Translations under genes and position numbers: made by a program
The notes under the pieces: generated by a model
The model's input: the letters and a program-made list of their open reading frames with translations, nothing else
Databases searched by the model: none
Told to the model about the DNA's origin: nothing
From: Leptodontidium sp. MPI-SDFR-AT-0119
Taxonomy: Eukaryota > Ascomycota > Leotiomycetes > Helotiales > Leptodontidiaceae
Length of the DNA: 64,000 nucleotides
Assembly (NCBI GenBank): GCA_020726505.1
Contig: JAHLEZ010000009.1
Span: forward strand, 2,480,001 to 2,544,000
Direction: 5' to 3'
Shown here: positions 21,044 to 31,466 of the stretch, one piece after another
Position numbering within the stretch: position 1 is the stretch's first letter
Layout: every line of letters begins with the position of its first letter

Positions 21044-24000
21044 ATGGACGGACTCAGCCTTGCCGCCAGCGTTATCGCTGTGATTCAACTCACAGGATCC
21101 TGTCTAAAGCTATCGAAAAAGTTCCTAGGTCCATCTGAGTTCGCCTCTTCCGACCTAACTTCTATGACAACTGCTTTGTATGGATTCAATGGAGCAGTGA
21201 AGTCCTTTCAAACACATCTCGAGATTTACGAAGACGACGAAGCGCGGCTCAGCAGTCTAGCACACCTCCAGCCCGCACTCAAACGATGCGAAGAAACGCT
21301 ACGTATTATTGAAGAGTTTATGGGGAAAAGCAGCTTTATTGGGAAGCATGTTATAGGGCCGAGGTTTGACCACAAGCTGAAGACGTCACTGCAAGCTTTG
21401 GACGGAGCCAAGGAGCTATTTATGCTAGCGTTACATGCTGACCAACGGTATTCTCTGTCCTACTCCTCTCCCAATTCTCCTGTTCCTGACTATATTTTGC
21501 CTAGAACGATTCTCTCTGGAGTAGAACGATATATCCGCAATATAGCAGAAGATCTTCGAGATATTCAAGACACTATCAAGAACAACCAAACGCAGCTCGA
21601 TGGGTTGGATAAAGAGCAGAACAAACATTTCAAGCAAGCTAAGCATTGGCAAGAGGGGGCGACAACTAGTCTGAAAGGGATACGCGAAGCCGGGGACACA
21701 ACATATCAGGAGGTCAAGAGACTGAGAAGAGAACAGGAAGACTGGCAAAGTCGTGACGAGCGTCAGTCTATTCTCACCTGGCTCACTCCTACCGATTACA
21801 CTGCTCAGCAGCACGACTTCATTAGTCGCCGACAGCCAGGAACTGGCCAATGGCTTCTAGACTCAGCAGAATTCCAGGCATGGCTAGAGACCAAGAGGCA
21901 GACCTTGTTCTGCCCAGGAATCCCTGGAGCTGGAAAGACAATTCTCAGCTCAATCGTAGTGGACGAGCTCAATACACGGTTTTCTAACGATCCGACTATT
22001 GGTATTGCGTACCTGTACTGCAACTTCCGGCAGAAAGACGAACAGAAGGCGCAGGACTTGCTCGCAAGTCTCCTTAAACAGCTTAGCGAAGAGTGGTCCC
22101 CCCTCCCAGACAGTGTGAAGTCTCTCTATACCAAGCAGAAAGAGAAGCGGACGCAGCCATCTCTTGACGAAATCTCGAGGACTCTCCAGTCCGTGACGGC
22201 GGCATATTCTCGAGTCTTCATTATCGTTGATGCACTTGACGAATGCCAAGTTGCCGATGGCTGCCGGCAAAGATTCCTGTCAAGCCTCTTCGACGTCCAG
22301 GAAAGGTGCGGGGCAAATCTCTTTGCTACTTCACGGCCGATATCAAGCATCGAAAAGGAGTTTGAGAGGAATCCAAAGCTAGAGATCCGTGCTAGCGAAC
22401 AAGACGTGCGAAGATACCTCGATGGCCATATGTTCCAGCTTCCAGGATTTGTAGCTCGAATTACTGAACTACAAGAGGAAATTAAGACTGCTATTATCAA
22501 GGCTGTGGAGGGGATGTAAGTGTTTTACTCGAGTATAAAATGAATCACGCTAATTATGCAAGGTTTTTGCTTGCGCGGCTCTATCTTGAATCCTTAACCG
22601 GGAAGAGAGCGCCAAAGGCTGTTCGAGCTGCTTTGAACAATTTGGCCACAGGATCAGGAGCATATGACTATGCATATGAGAATGCAATGGAGCGAATTAA
22701 TGGCCAGGTCAAAGACCAGGCAGACCTTGCTAAACAGGTCCTCTTCTGGATTACCTGTGCAAATAGGCCACTAGCTACGACGGAGCTTCAGCACGCGCTT
22801 GGAGTTGAAGTTGGCGAATCTAGCCTCGACAAAGAGAATCTCCCAGAAATCGAAGACATAGTTTCTGTATGTGCGGGGTTAGTTACAGTTGACGAGGAAA
22901 GCAGGATTATTCGATTGGTCCATTATACAACACAGGAATACTTCGAGCGGACGCAAAAGCAATGGTTTCCAAATGCAGAGACTGATATTACAGCAGCTTG
23001 CGTTACATACCTCTCATTTAACGAGTTTGAGAGCGGTGTTTGCCAAGACGATGACGAGTTTGAGCAACGGCTTCAATTAAACAAGCTATACGACTACGCA
23101 GCACATAATTGGGGCCGCCATGCTCGGATGGCTTCGACTTTATGCGGGGTCGTTTTAGAATTCCTTCAGAAACACGCCCAGGTCGAGGCGTCAAGTCAGG
23201 CACTTATTACTAGAAAGGCTTGGTCCGGGCACAAAGGATATAGTCAAGCATTCCCAAAGCAGATGACTAGCCTGCACTTAGCCGCATACTTTGGGGTTTT
23301 TGAGGTCGTCCGGCTGCTGCTCGAGCAGGGCGCCGACGTCAAGGCAACGGCTTTAGACGGGTCGACGCCGTTACACAGGGCCTCTTCGAACGGGCACATC
23401 GAGGTTATCCGGGTACTGCTTGAGCAAGGCGCCGACGTTAAGGCCGCGACTTTAGACGGGTCGACGCCGCTACTCGGGGCTTCTTCGAACGGGCACGTTA
23501 AGGTCGTCCGGGTACTGCTCGAGCAGGGCGCCGACGTTAAGGCCGCGAATTCAAACGGGTCGACGCCGCTACACGGGGCTTCTTCGAACGGGCACGTCGA
23601 GGTCGTTCGGGTATTACTCGAGCAGGGCGCCGACGTCAAGGCCGCGAATTCAAACGGGTCGACGCCGCTACACGGGGCTTCTTCGAACGGGCACGTCGAG
23701 GTCGTCCGGGTACTGCTCGAGCAGAGCGCTAACGTTAAGGTTGCGGATTTAGGCAAATGGACGCCGCTACATGGGGCTTCTTCGAACGGGCACGTCGAGG
23801 TTGTTCGAGTACTACTCAAGCAAGGCGCCGACGTCAAGGCCGCGGATTTAGACGGATGGACGCCGCTACACGGGGCCTCTTTGAACGGGCACGTCGAGGT
23901 CGTCCGGGTACTGCTCAAGCAGGGCGCCGACGTTAAGGCCGCTACTTCAGTCGGGTCGACGCCGCTACACTATGCCTCTTCGAACGGGCACGTCGAGGTC

Positions 24001-24849
24001 GTCCGGGCACTGCTTAAGCAGGGCGCCGACGTTAAGGCCGCTACTTCAGTCGGGTCGACGCCGCTGCACGGGGCCTCTTGGAACGGGCACGTCGAGGTCG
24101 TTCGGGTACTGCTCGAGCAGGGCGCCGACGTCAAGGCCGCGGATTCAGACGGATGGACGCCGCTGCACGGGGCCTCTGACAACGGGCACGTCGAGGTCGT
24201 CCGGGTACTGCTCGAGCAGGGCGCCGAGCTTGAGACGAAGGACAAGTATAGCCGGACGCCGCTGTCGTACGCTGCTGGGAATGGGCACGAGGCCATCATC
24301 ACGCTGCTGCTTGACCGAGGCGCCGATGTCGAGTCTAAAAGCCTTGAGAACCGGACCCCATTTTGGTGGGCATGTCGACACAAAAATGGGCCTATCAAAC
24401 TACTACTTGATACAGAAGGCGTTGACATTGACTCAAAGGACTATTATAACTCGACACCGCTATCAATTGCAGCAAGGATGGGACATAAAGACTCCGTCGC
24501 ATTTCTCTTAACCAAAAGTTGTAGCTTGAATATTAAAGACATATTCGGGCGGACACCTTTATGGTGGGCAAGAAGGAATGGGCATCCCGAAATTACTAAC
24601 CTCCTTCTTCAAAAGTATCAAGAAAATAGTATAACTATTCAAGAGGACGATTTACCTACTGGAATAGTCCCCGTCCTTACCGATAAAGAAGTGTCTGGAT
24701 ACTGCGACGTCTGTATATTAGATATCTCGGATAGAGATATCTATTACGTTTGCGAAATTTGCAATGGTGGGGATTTTTGGATTTGCGAGGAGTGTTTTGC
24801 AATACAGGCTTACTGTTTGAACAAGACCCATGTATTGGTTAAGAAATGA
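21044..24849 (+). CDS. NLR: Helo-like N domain, NACHT NTPase, ankyrin repeats, ZZ zinc finger
   Basis: The CDS joins 21044-22515 and 22563-24849 across a 47-nt intron (GTAAGT, GCTAAT branch, CAAG), giving 1252 residues. Residues 1-130 resemble the fungal Helo-like N-terminal domain, a predicted membrane-active signalling module. Residues 165-240 look coiled-coil. The NACHT begins near 275, with Walker A GIPGAGKT (292-299) and Walker [11 protein letters not shown] (391-400), followed by a winged-helix region. About 14 ankyrin repeats occupy residues 724-1183. Nine of these (about 23380-24230) are nearly identical 99-bp units. The end (about 1203-1252) has three CxxC pairs, CDVC, CEIC and CEEC, arranged as a ZZ-type zinc finger. 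Fungal NLRs sense non-self or stress, and Helo domains can trigger cell death. The ligand is unknown. No frame damage was seen despite mutated surroundings. Confidence 0.9.
23380..24230 (+). repeat. Tandem 99-bp ankyrin-coding repeats of very high identity
   Basis: Nine consecutive units encode a core like [19 protein letters not shown]. Differences are concentrated at the end of each unit, where the residues after DVKA vary (TLDG, NSNG, DLDG, TSVG, DSDG), and at the first residue of the next (S or W before TPL). Flanking ankyrin units are much more diverged. This is the pattern of recent duplication or gene conversion with diversification at ligand-facing positions known for other fungal NLR repeat domains. 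Confidence 0.88.
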
Positions 24850-25475
24850 ATCCAGAAGGTTTTCCTAACGATTTTAATATAATGAATGATTTAAGTTATA
24901 GTAATTTATATTATATATTTTTGTTTATAACTTTGATAGAGAGGAGCCCGGAGGAGCTGATCTTTTTATATCAAAAACATACGTGTGGCTGTGACTTGGA
25001 GAGAGGGACATTGCCATGATCTGCAAGGGCACGGTATGATTTAGGCACGCCAGGCCAGCACTTGACTAACTCTTTCCATGTTATCCTACCGTCGAGATGC
25101 TGATTTTGGAAGGAGACGGGACGAGGCGGCATTCCACCGCCCAGGCAAGCATGTTGCCACCTGCCGGGAAAGGGAGGGGCAGAGAAGTGGTCTTTGGATG
25201 GGAATGGTCAGAGCGAGAAAGGGGATGGGCGATGATGCGTGTTGATGAGAATGGGTGATGATGATGATGTATGTTGCTGTGAATGAGCGATGATTTATGA
25301 TGGTCTCGCGGGAAATGATCATAGAGCGGTGTTCTTTTGCAAGAGTTTCATTGGATTTGGATTTGGAAAGGAAATCTCATAATTTGGAAATGTACTGCTG
25401 TCGCGATAGAATATAGCTATGACCAGGCACGAAGCAAATTTGATTCCCAGTCAAGCAGAAAAGACATCCATCGAG
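24850..25475. other. Intergenic between NLR and kinase-like gene
   Basis: An AT-rich 3' flank is followed by the right copy of the 48-bp repeat and a stretch of ATGATGATG-like low-complexity sequence near 25255-25270. Frames at 25086-25322 and 25419-26000 are chance or antisense to the kinase-like gene. Confidence 0.4.
25006..25051 (+). repeat. Right copy of the direct repeat flanking the NLR gene
   Basis: This is the near-identical partner of 20702-20750. It lies about 160 bp past the NLR stop codon. Confidence 0.75.
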
Positions 25476-27222
25476 TCAAAGTGTGATTTTCTCCAATCTT
25501 GCAAGGACCTCTGTGAGTTTTGGACGGTTGAGATACCGAAGCTTTCGCGCATCCTCCGCAGTTGCCACGCCCTTGTCATGCCTCATCCGCGCTTCTACGA
25601 ATGCTTCCCCCTTCTTGATTTCGTTCAACCACACTGCTTGGATTGCGACTCTGGTCTCATCAAGAGACGCTGTTTCCTCTCCGTCCTGACCGGACTTGCC
25701 GCGAGGATAGATCTTCGAGCCGTTTCTGGTCAAGCCCAGGAGACCCTCGGTCCATTCTCGCGATCCTTCGGTGCATCTTTTGATAAGATCTTGAATGGCT
25801 GGGGGGGGGTTTTGATGAAGGTCGGGAATTCTGGCTTCTCGTTGTCCGGCTTGGATGATCGCAGAGCCACGTTGATGTTACCGACCCCTTCAAAGATGCA
25901 CCATATGACTTTTCCAAGCAGGCAGACATTGCCTGCTTCCTGTTCCGCCTCAGTACTAGCAACCCATGGCAGATACCACCCAGTAGGTGGATTATCGTAG
26001 AAATTGGATTTCCCCATGGTGAGAAAATCAACGCCTCTCGATGCGCAATACTCCTGGAGGAGTTTGGTGTACTTGTCGCGTACGCTTGGGGGAACGCGCG
26101 AGGCGTTGCGACTATAGCGAGCCATTCGATCAAGTAGATCTCGGTTGGGGCCCAGGAAAAGGTATTTCGACCCTGCTCAAAATCGATGAGAACTGCTGTC
26201 TCCTGGCCATCGACAGTTGTCATCATGATGTTGTCCATCTTGAGATCTGAGGCAAACTTGACCGGGGATTTACTAATGTGGATCAGGGCCTTTGCGACGT
26301 CTTTGGCCCATCGAAGCTGGTCAGCGGGGAGAAGCGTGCCATCGCGATTTTTCTGTTTGAGACCAATCTCGAAATTGGGCCCAGGATAGAATTTGAGAAC
26401 GAAACCGCACACTTTGCCAACGTCGGTACCCGGCTCTTTGATAGTCGCAACAAAAAGAGAATGTGCGACCAGATTTCGATGCGGCGGCAGACGCAATAGC
26501 TGCTTCAACTCATGGTAGAGGGCATCTGGATCCCCGCCTTTTGCCTTGAGTATGTATGGCCCATCACTTTCAGAACCAGTGATTTGTACCAAAGCGATAC
26601 CTGGGGCCTTTCTCTCCAGGTATCGCATCTCATTCAAGTCGACTGCCCGCGGCAATTTCAAGCCCAATGGCTCCCATAACTTTTGTAGCTCAGCTGGAGT
26701 CAACAGGTGACTGTGGTGCTTAGCCCCCGAGAACCTCACTGGAGTGTCTTCGATGTTGGGGATGATTTCTCCTATGATGATCGAGGACGAGAATGGCAGG
26801 GCTAGGTATTGCTCCTGGAAGTCGAAAATGGAAGATGACCAATGCCCAAGGACTCGCAAAACATGTTTGGCGATACCAAGTTGATTGAAACGTCCATCGG
26901 TCATGTGAGAAGATCTGCTCGCGTCCAGCTTGGCCCAGAGCTCTGGCGACCATTGTGTTTGGTCAGGAATTATAACGTCAACATGAATCGGGGGCAAGTT
27001 GGGAAGAAGTGCCACAGGCACAGCGTACAACTGGGTCCCGAAGTGCGTGGAGCCTTCAAGACGCCAGCCACACTCCGTCACCGAACCCAGATTGGGAACC
27101 GGCGGCCCATCATCGCAATGTGCCAGATCGGGAGCATCGAGATATCCGCGCGGGTTTGGCAACGGTAGAAAGCTGCCCAGCGGCGAGGAGTAGATTCGTC
27201 GTAGACTTGACGCGACGTTCAT
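25476..27222 (-). pseudogene. Protein-kinase-like gene with two frameshifts at homopolymers
   Basis: Translation begins at 27222 (MNVASSLRRIYSS). The kinase-like fold is visible as a Lys in PYILKAKGG, a catalytic-loop variant FASDLKMDNIMM (plus coordinates about 26225-26260) and a DFG equivalent, LIDFEQGRN. The usual HRD is replaced by ASD, so activity is uncertain even if intact. The frame shifts near 26152, at TGGGCCCC, into the frame reading DLLDRMARYSRNASRVPP. It shifts again at a run of nine C/G (25801-25809) into the frame reading WTEGLLGLTRNGSK, which ends at 25476. Each junction restores sensible protein if one base is added or removed in the homopolymer. The gene is either recently inactivated or miscalled in the assembly. 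I do not recognise a specific subfamily. Confidence 0.7.
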
Positions 27223-27403
27223 GGTGAAGAAGCAAACGTTCAGCTGCGTTCGGGATGAGAGGCACTGCCGTTCAGTGAGGAGTAGGAGTGGGACAAAGGG
27301 GGGTGAGTGCCATTATCATGGTCTATTGCGAGGCTGGTGGCATTTGCTGCTGACCGGTTGTGGTTGTTCATCTCTCTGTGCGTAGTGTGAGGTGCAGGTG
27401 CAT
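27223..27403. promoter_or_regulatory. Shared upstream region of kinase-like gene and Zn2Cys6 gene
   Basis: The kinase-like gene starts at 27222 on the minus strand and the regulator-like gene begins to the right on the plus strand, leaving under 200 bp. A divergent promoter is implied by position only. No binding sites were identified. Confidence 0.35.
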
Positions 27404-29798
27404 GTAAGTGGCAGAAGAGGTCCCGGTGTGCAGGTCGGTTGGCTCGAACTCAGATGATACTACCCAGACAGCTCAAGATTCTCAGCGGTCTAGTGCACTG
27501 CAAACGCCATCTTCGAATGGACTCTCCCCTCCTTCTGTGAACAAACAGCATGGGGCGGCCCTAGCAGGTGATGCATCTTTTGATGTTTCTAGCAATGTTG
27601 CCCTAGGTTTGTCGAATTCAAATCCAGAGACAGGATTGTCTTCAGAGCAAGAGTTGTATGCTGGTAAGCGAAGGCAGAAAGGCGGAGTTGTACCTCATTG
27701 ACTTGCCTAGACAACTACACTGGAGTGCCAGACCAGTCTGCAATCCAAAGCAGCATGAGCTCTGACAACGTTCAAAATTGGAACAACACTTTCGGTGCTG
27801 AACAACCGTATACCGTACAAGGTTTTCCTTCAATCGGCAATCTTTCAAATGCGATGCCGATGAATCCATTTCCCCTCGACACGAACCGCCCAAATGGTAG
27901 CTTGGAGGACATCTATCGTCTGAATAACTGGGAGAATTATTATTTGGACCTTGGAATTGATGATAACCAAGATATGCCTGGGTTCCTGAACATTGAACCT
28001 GATATTGACTACACCAGGAATACGATGACACAGCCGGCGATGCCAGCGCTGCAATTTCAGCATCCGGAACTTGATGGTCGCGCAATGAACGCCTTGTCAG
28101 ATATAGGCCCAAACTCTGCTAGCGCGTCAAGTATGGACTTGTATCGCAACGTAGGCGGAAATGACCTCCAGCTACCATCTTCGCAGTCAGCCACGGTTAT
28201 CAACGTTGATCCGCATGACTCAACTGCACACCCCGCAGCCAAAACTGCGCATTCCGCTCCAAGGCACATCGCAAGGAAAATCGGAAAGTCAAAAAGGATG
28301 CCACCGAAACAATCAAACGATGCTCGGCTGAAAAGACTGAAAGGACCCTATCTTGACGATGAACTTAGAAGAGGAACCGGGCAAACACGCATCAACCACG
28401 CTTGCATTAGGTGCCGAAATCAAAAGTCGCGGGTAAGTAGCAGAAGGATTTCTTTGCGCGGCGTTGCAACCTTCGCATGCTAATGTCAAGCAGTGTGTGC
28501 CTGATCCTGAGAACCCGGATAGGTGTTGCTTGAGGTGTAGAGACCAGAACGCGAAGACCATAAAAGGGCCCTGCATTAGGCTGATCCTCTCCCACTGCGT
28601 TCTATATCGAACCAATACAACTCAAGTGCTACTTCAAATACCACTTGAGTACTCAAATTCCAATCCGAAAGGTCCTAGCAATTTTCCGCACTAGCTGTTG
28701 AGATTGAAAAACTAGAAGTATGGGCAAATCTTCAACTTCGACATTCAGGAATATCCTCTTACGGAACACGAACAATTCTTGTCACCATTAACCCCAGAAG
28801 GCAACCTTCTCACCAAAAAGCCTTTTCATATTCCCAACACCCAGGAATTTGTGGACTCGTACAAAAAATGCATCATTGCAGATGCTGCCAAATGTGCAAA
28901 TAGGCTGCTCACAGGATCCAGCACTTTCACCCGGAAAATCTTTGCAAAGGCTTTCGGGCTGGCTGAAGCGCAAGATGGCCTCAAGGTATTTTCCAACCTC
29001 ACCTTCAGGAGTCGTGGACATTCGTTAACTATGCATGATAATGTAGTCAAAAGTAGTCAGATCAGCTCTACACTTTTGGATCGCAGCTCGGAGTACCGAA
29101 TCGGGTTGGGTTATCAGCAATCCTGAGTCTCTTGGCATGGGGCCAGAGCACAAAGGGAAACTATTAGAGATTCCTTATGTCGAACACCAGTTGACATGGA
29201 TACTCATGAATGACTTTTTGGCTCCTCTTTGCGCCGAAGTTCTGGCAGATATACAGCAGATCAACAAATCAGGAAAGGCTGGTGATTGGTTAGGCCAATA
29301 CCTCGCCACATTCATCGTTCTGCACAACTACGAACTTCTCGTCAAGCGGCAAAAGGCCTTCACAATCTCTCGCAATTGGACCAAAGTGAGTACATCAATC
29401 ATCATTGCCTTTAAACACTGATTGATATGACCTAATAATAGACTCCATACACCAACATGCCTCTCTTAAACAACATTCAGCTTGGAGCAAAAACTCTTCT
29501 TGCTTCTTACCACTACTCAACCAAGAACGGCGCTCGATTTTCGATGAATTGGCACAATGACGAAGAGCCTAGGATACTAGGGTTCAATTCTAATGATCGC
29601 GACTTTTTGAGTGACCTCGCCATGGAAGCAACTCGATTAAGTAAGTCATGATACGATCCTGATTGTTTTAGTTAGTCGGGCATTAATGCTACGTAAAGGA
29701 GAAGAAATTACCTCACCTCACGAAGTAATAAATGGGAAGCTAACTTCTAGTTCACAGGCCAGATGTTTAATTCTAATTGGGAGCCTCGTAAGTCGTGA
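27404..29798 (+). pseudogene. Zn(II)2Cys6-type regulator, multi-exon, probably broken
   Basis: Clear splicing is seen at 27664-27710, 28433-28493 (GTAAGT to CAAGCAG), 29386-29441 and 29641-29758, all with matching phases. The 28433 intron splits the Cys cluster. ACIRCRNQKSR precedes it and CVPDPENPDRCCLRC follows, an arrangement common in fungal Zn2Cys6-like proteins. Before it lies an acidic, Asn/Asp-rich segment. After it come blocks with SYKKCIIADAAKCANRLL, WIAARSTES and LGQYLATFIVLHNYELL, and the end QMFNSNWEPRKS. Between about 28680 and 28730 the frame must change without a usable intron, and another break is likely near 28985-29055. The 5' end lacks an in-frame ATG after 27404, where a GTAAGT suggests a lost or unseen first exon. 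Likely a decaying transcription factor gene. Confidence 0.62.
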
Positions 29799-30022
29799 AA
29801 ACGCTAGTAACGAACGTTCCGAAAGCAAGGAGGTGCGGCTGAAGAGAGGTCTTAACGTTGCACCCCGAGGCAAAACGTAGTAATTTGACATGCGTCTTCT
29901 TCTCCTCTTAGTGTTATATTCGCGTTAGCTTTAATTAGTTAAAATCGCACGTAATGACGGGCTCTTTTTGCCATATCGTAGGGGAGCTTCTAATTGGAAG
30001 ACCTGGAGCAGTCACAGGTAAG

Positions 30023-30501
30023 CAGGGTGGCCATTAAGTCAGTTAAGTCAGTATCAGTCGACTTATTTTAGTCGACTGACTGACTGACGATAATACCTCA
30101 ACTGAGGGACTTAACTTAATATATTAATCAGTACTGATTAAAAAGAAACGTGACCTTAAAATCACGTTTTTACGATGTAAAAATAAAAATATATCATTTT
30201 CGATACAAATGAAGTTTAAGGAATATATACAAAGGTTAGAACGTGTATTTTTACTTTTAATCTCTTTAAAGTGGCAAATAATATTATTTCCACCTCTCAT
30301 AAAAAGGCCTTAATGTTCCTAAAATTTACTCAAATATGTACTTAAATATTAACAAATCTTATAATTTCTCAACTGACAGTCTAAATCAGTTGAGCAATCA
30401 ACCACTGACTTGTTAGGGTTAGGGCTAGTAGCTGACTGATTACGAATTTAAGGCCCACTGACTTAAGTCAGCTTAACTAGACTGACTTATCGACCAGCCT
30501 G
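30023..30501. mobile_element. Non-autonomous hAT MITE with perfect 8-bp target duplication
   Basis: The 479-bp element begins CAGGGTGGCCATTAAGTCAG and ends with the inverted equivalent (rc CAGGCTGGTCGATAAGTCAG). It is flanked on both sides by CAGGTAAG (30015-30022 and 30502-30509), the 8-bp duplication expected for hAT. It is AT-rich, has several AAGTCAG/CTGACTT subterminal motifs in both orientations, and no coding capacity. Its ends differ from the hAT at 12-15.9 kb, so it belongs to another family. Confidence 0.88.
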
Positions 30502-30841
30502 CAGGTAAGAGGAGAAAGGGCGGGAGAGTGGGCCTTTAGGTTCCCCTAAGCAGGAACTTACAAAGTTCCTTCTTCGCCATCCACTTGAATACTGCTTGAT
30601 ATTATATTTCGTCTCTTCTCTCTTAATTTCTCTGTCGTGCTTACACTAGCAAGCACACAAGTCTTGAGGGTTGTTAGATGTCCGCCCAAATATGGCGTGA
30701 CTAATTTCTAATTACGCTTCAATCTAAAGGGTTGCTTTGAGCGGGGTATGCCTTAAAAACGTGTCCGATTGGTCGTGTCTATTGGGCACAGATTACCTTG
30801 TATAAGTTTTAATACGCTCTTGCCTTTCGGGCGACGCGTGC

Positions 30842-31466
30842 TCGGGGTCGGAGCAAAATCAGTTCATCGTGGAAGATATACAATGAGCTCGCTCTAACTC
30901 GTCCCAATATCTTGGTTGCTCTTGCAACAGATGACTGGGCGCACAACACGCAAGTTTCCTGGCAGTGCAATTCGAAGACGGGTCGGTTGACATCTTATAT
31001 AGTTCCAAACCAGAGAGACCATCCTACAAGCGGGCACTTCTCCCATCTCACTGTTGGCGGACAGATCATCCTCAACTTCAGCACGCACAGTCTGCAGGGC
31101 TCACCGCCGCATCCGCGACCAGCTGAACTTCCACCACTGACAGCTCGCCAGTTGGAGGCTCTGGAGGTAGTGGAACAACTGGCGCGTAAGTATACGCTGG
31201 AGACGACCTTCTTGCCTGGGGATATACGCTTCATGAACAACTTCGCCATGCTGCGTTCGCGCGATCCGTATCAGAACCAGAATAGTCCGCCGAGACACCT
31301 GCTTCGCTTGTAGCTAAGCAGCGAGGGGAACAGAGTCATGATCCCGGAGAGCTTGATGAAGCCTTGGGCCGAGGTTTACAAGCCTGGACCTGGCTTCAAG
31401 CCCTACTGGAATGATATGCCTGATGCCGAAGATATGTCGTCGACTGGTGCAACGAGCTCTGGCTGA
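30842..31466 (+). pseudogene. TauD/TfdA-like dioxygenase, C-terminal fragment with nonsense codon
   Basis: The frame reads WKIYNELALTRPNIL, then SGHFSHLTVGG, then PPLTARQLEALEVVEQLA, then FLPGDIRFMNNFAMLRSRD and RHLLRL. These belong to the C-terminal half of the Fe(II)/2-oxoglutarate-dependent TauD/TfdA family, in which the RHLLRLW region supplies the co-substrate-binding Arg. A TAG at 31311-31313 stands where Trp is expected. The same frame continues to TGA at 31464 with KPWAEVYKPGPGFKPYW. The N-terminal half carrying the HxD iron ligands is absent upstream. This is a truncated, inactivated gene. Confidence 0.72.

Noticed and set aside
23244..24511. Long antisense and alternate-frame ORFs across the ankyrin repeats (up to 224 codons)
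   Set aside because: They arise because a 99-bp repeat with GC-rich codons keeps other frames open. Their translations are monotonous repeats with no protein features.
25419..26499. Plus-strand ORFs of up to 193 codons
   Set aside because: They are antisense shadows of the kinase-like gene, whose minus-strand frames carry recognisable motifs.
30400..30440. TTAGGGTTAGGG-like sequence suggesting an internal telomere repeat
   Set aside because: Only about two units, inside a well-defined hAT MITE. Not a telomeric tract.
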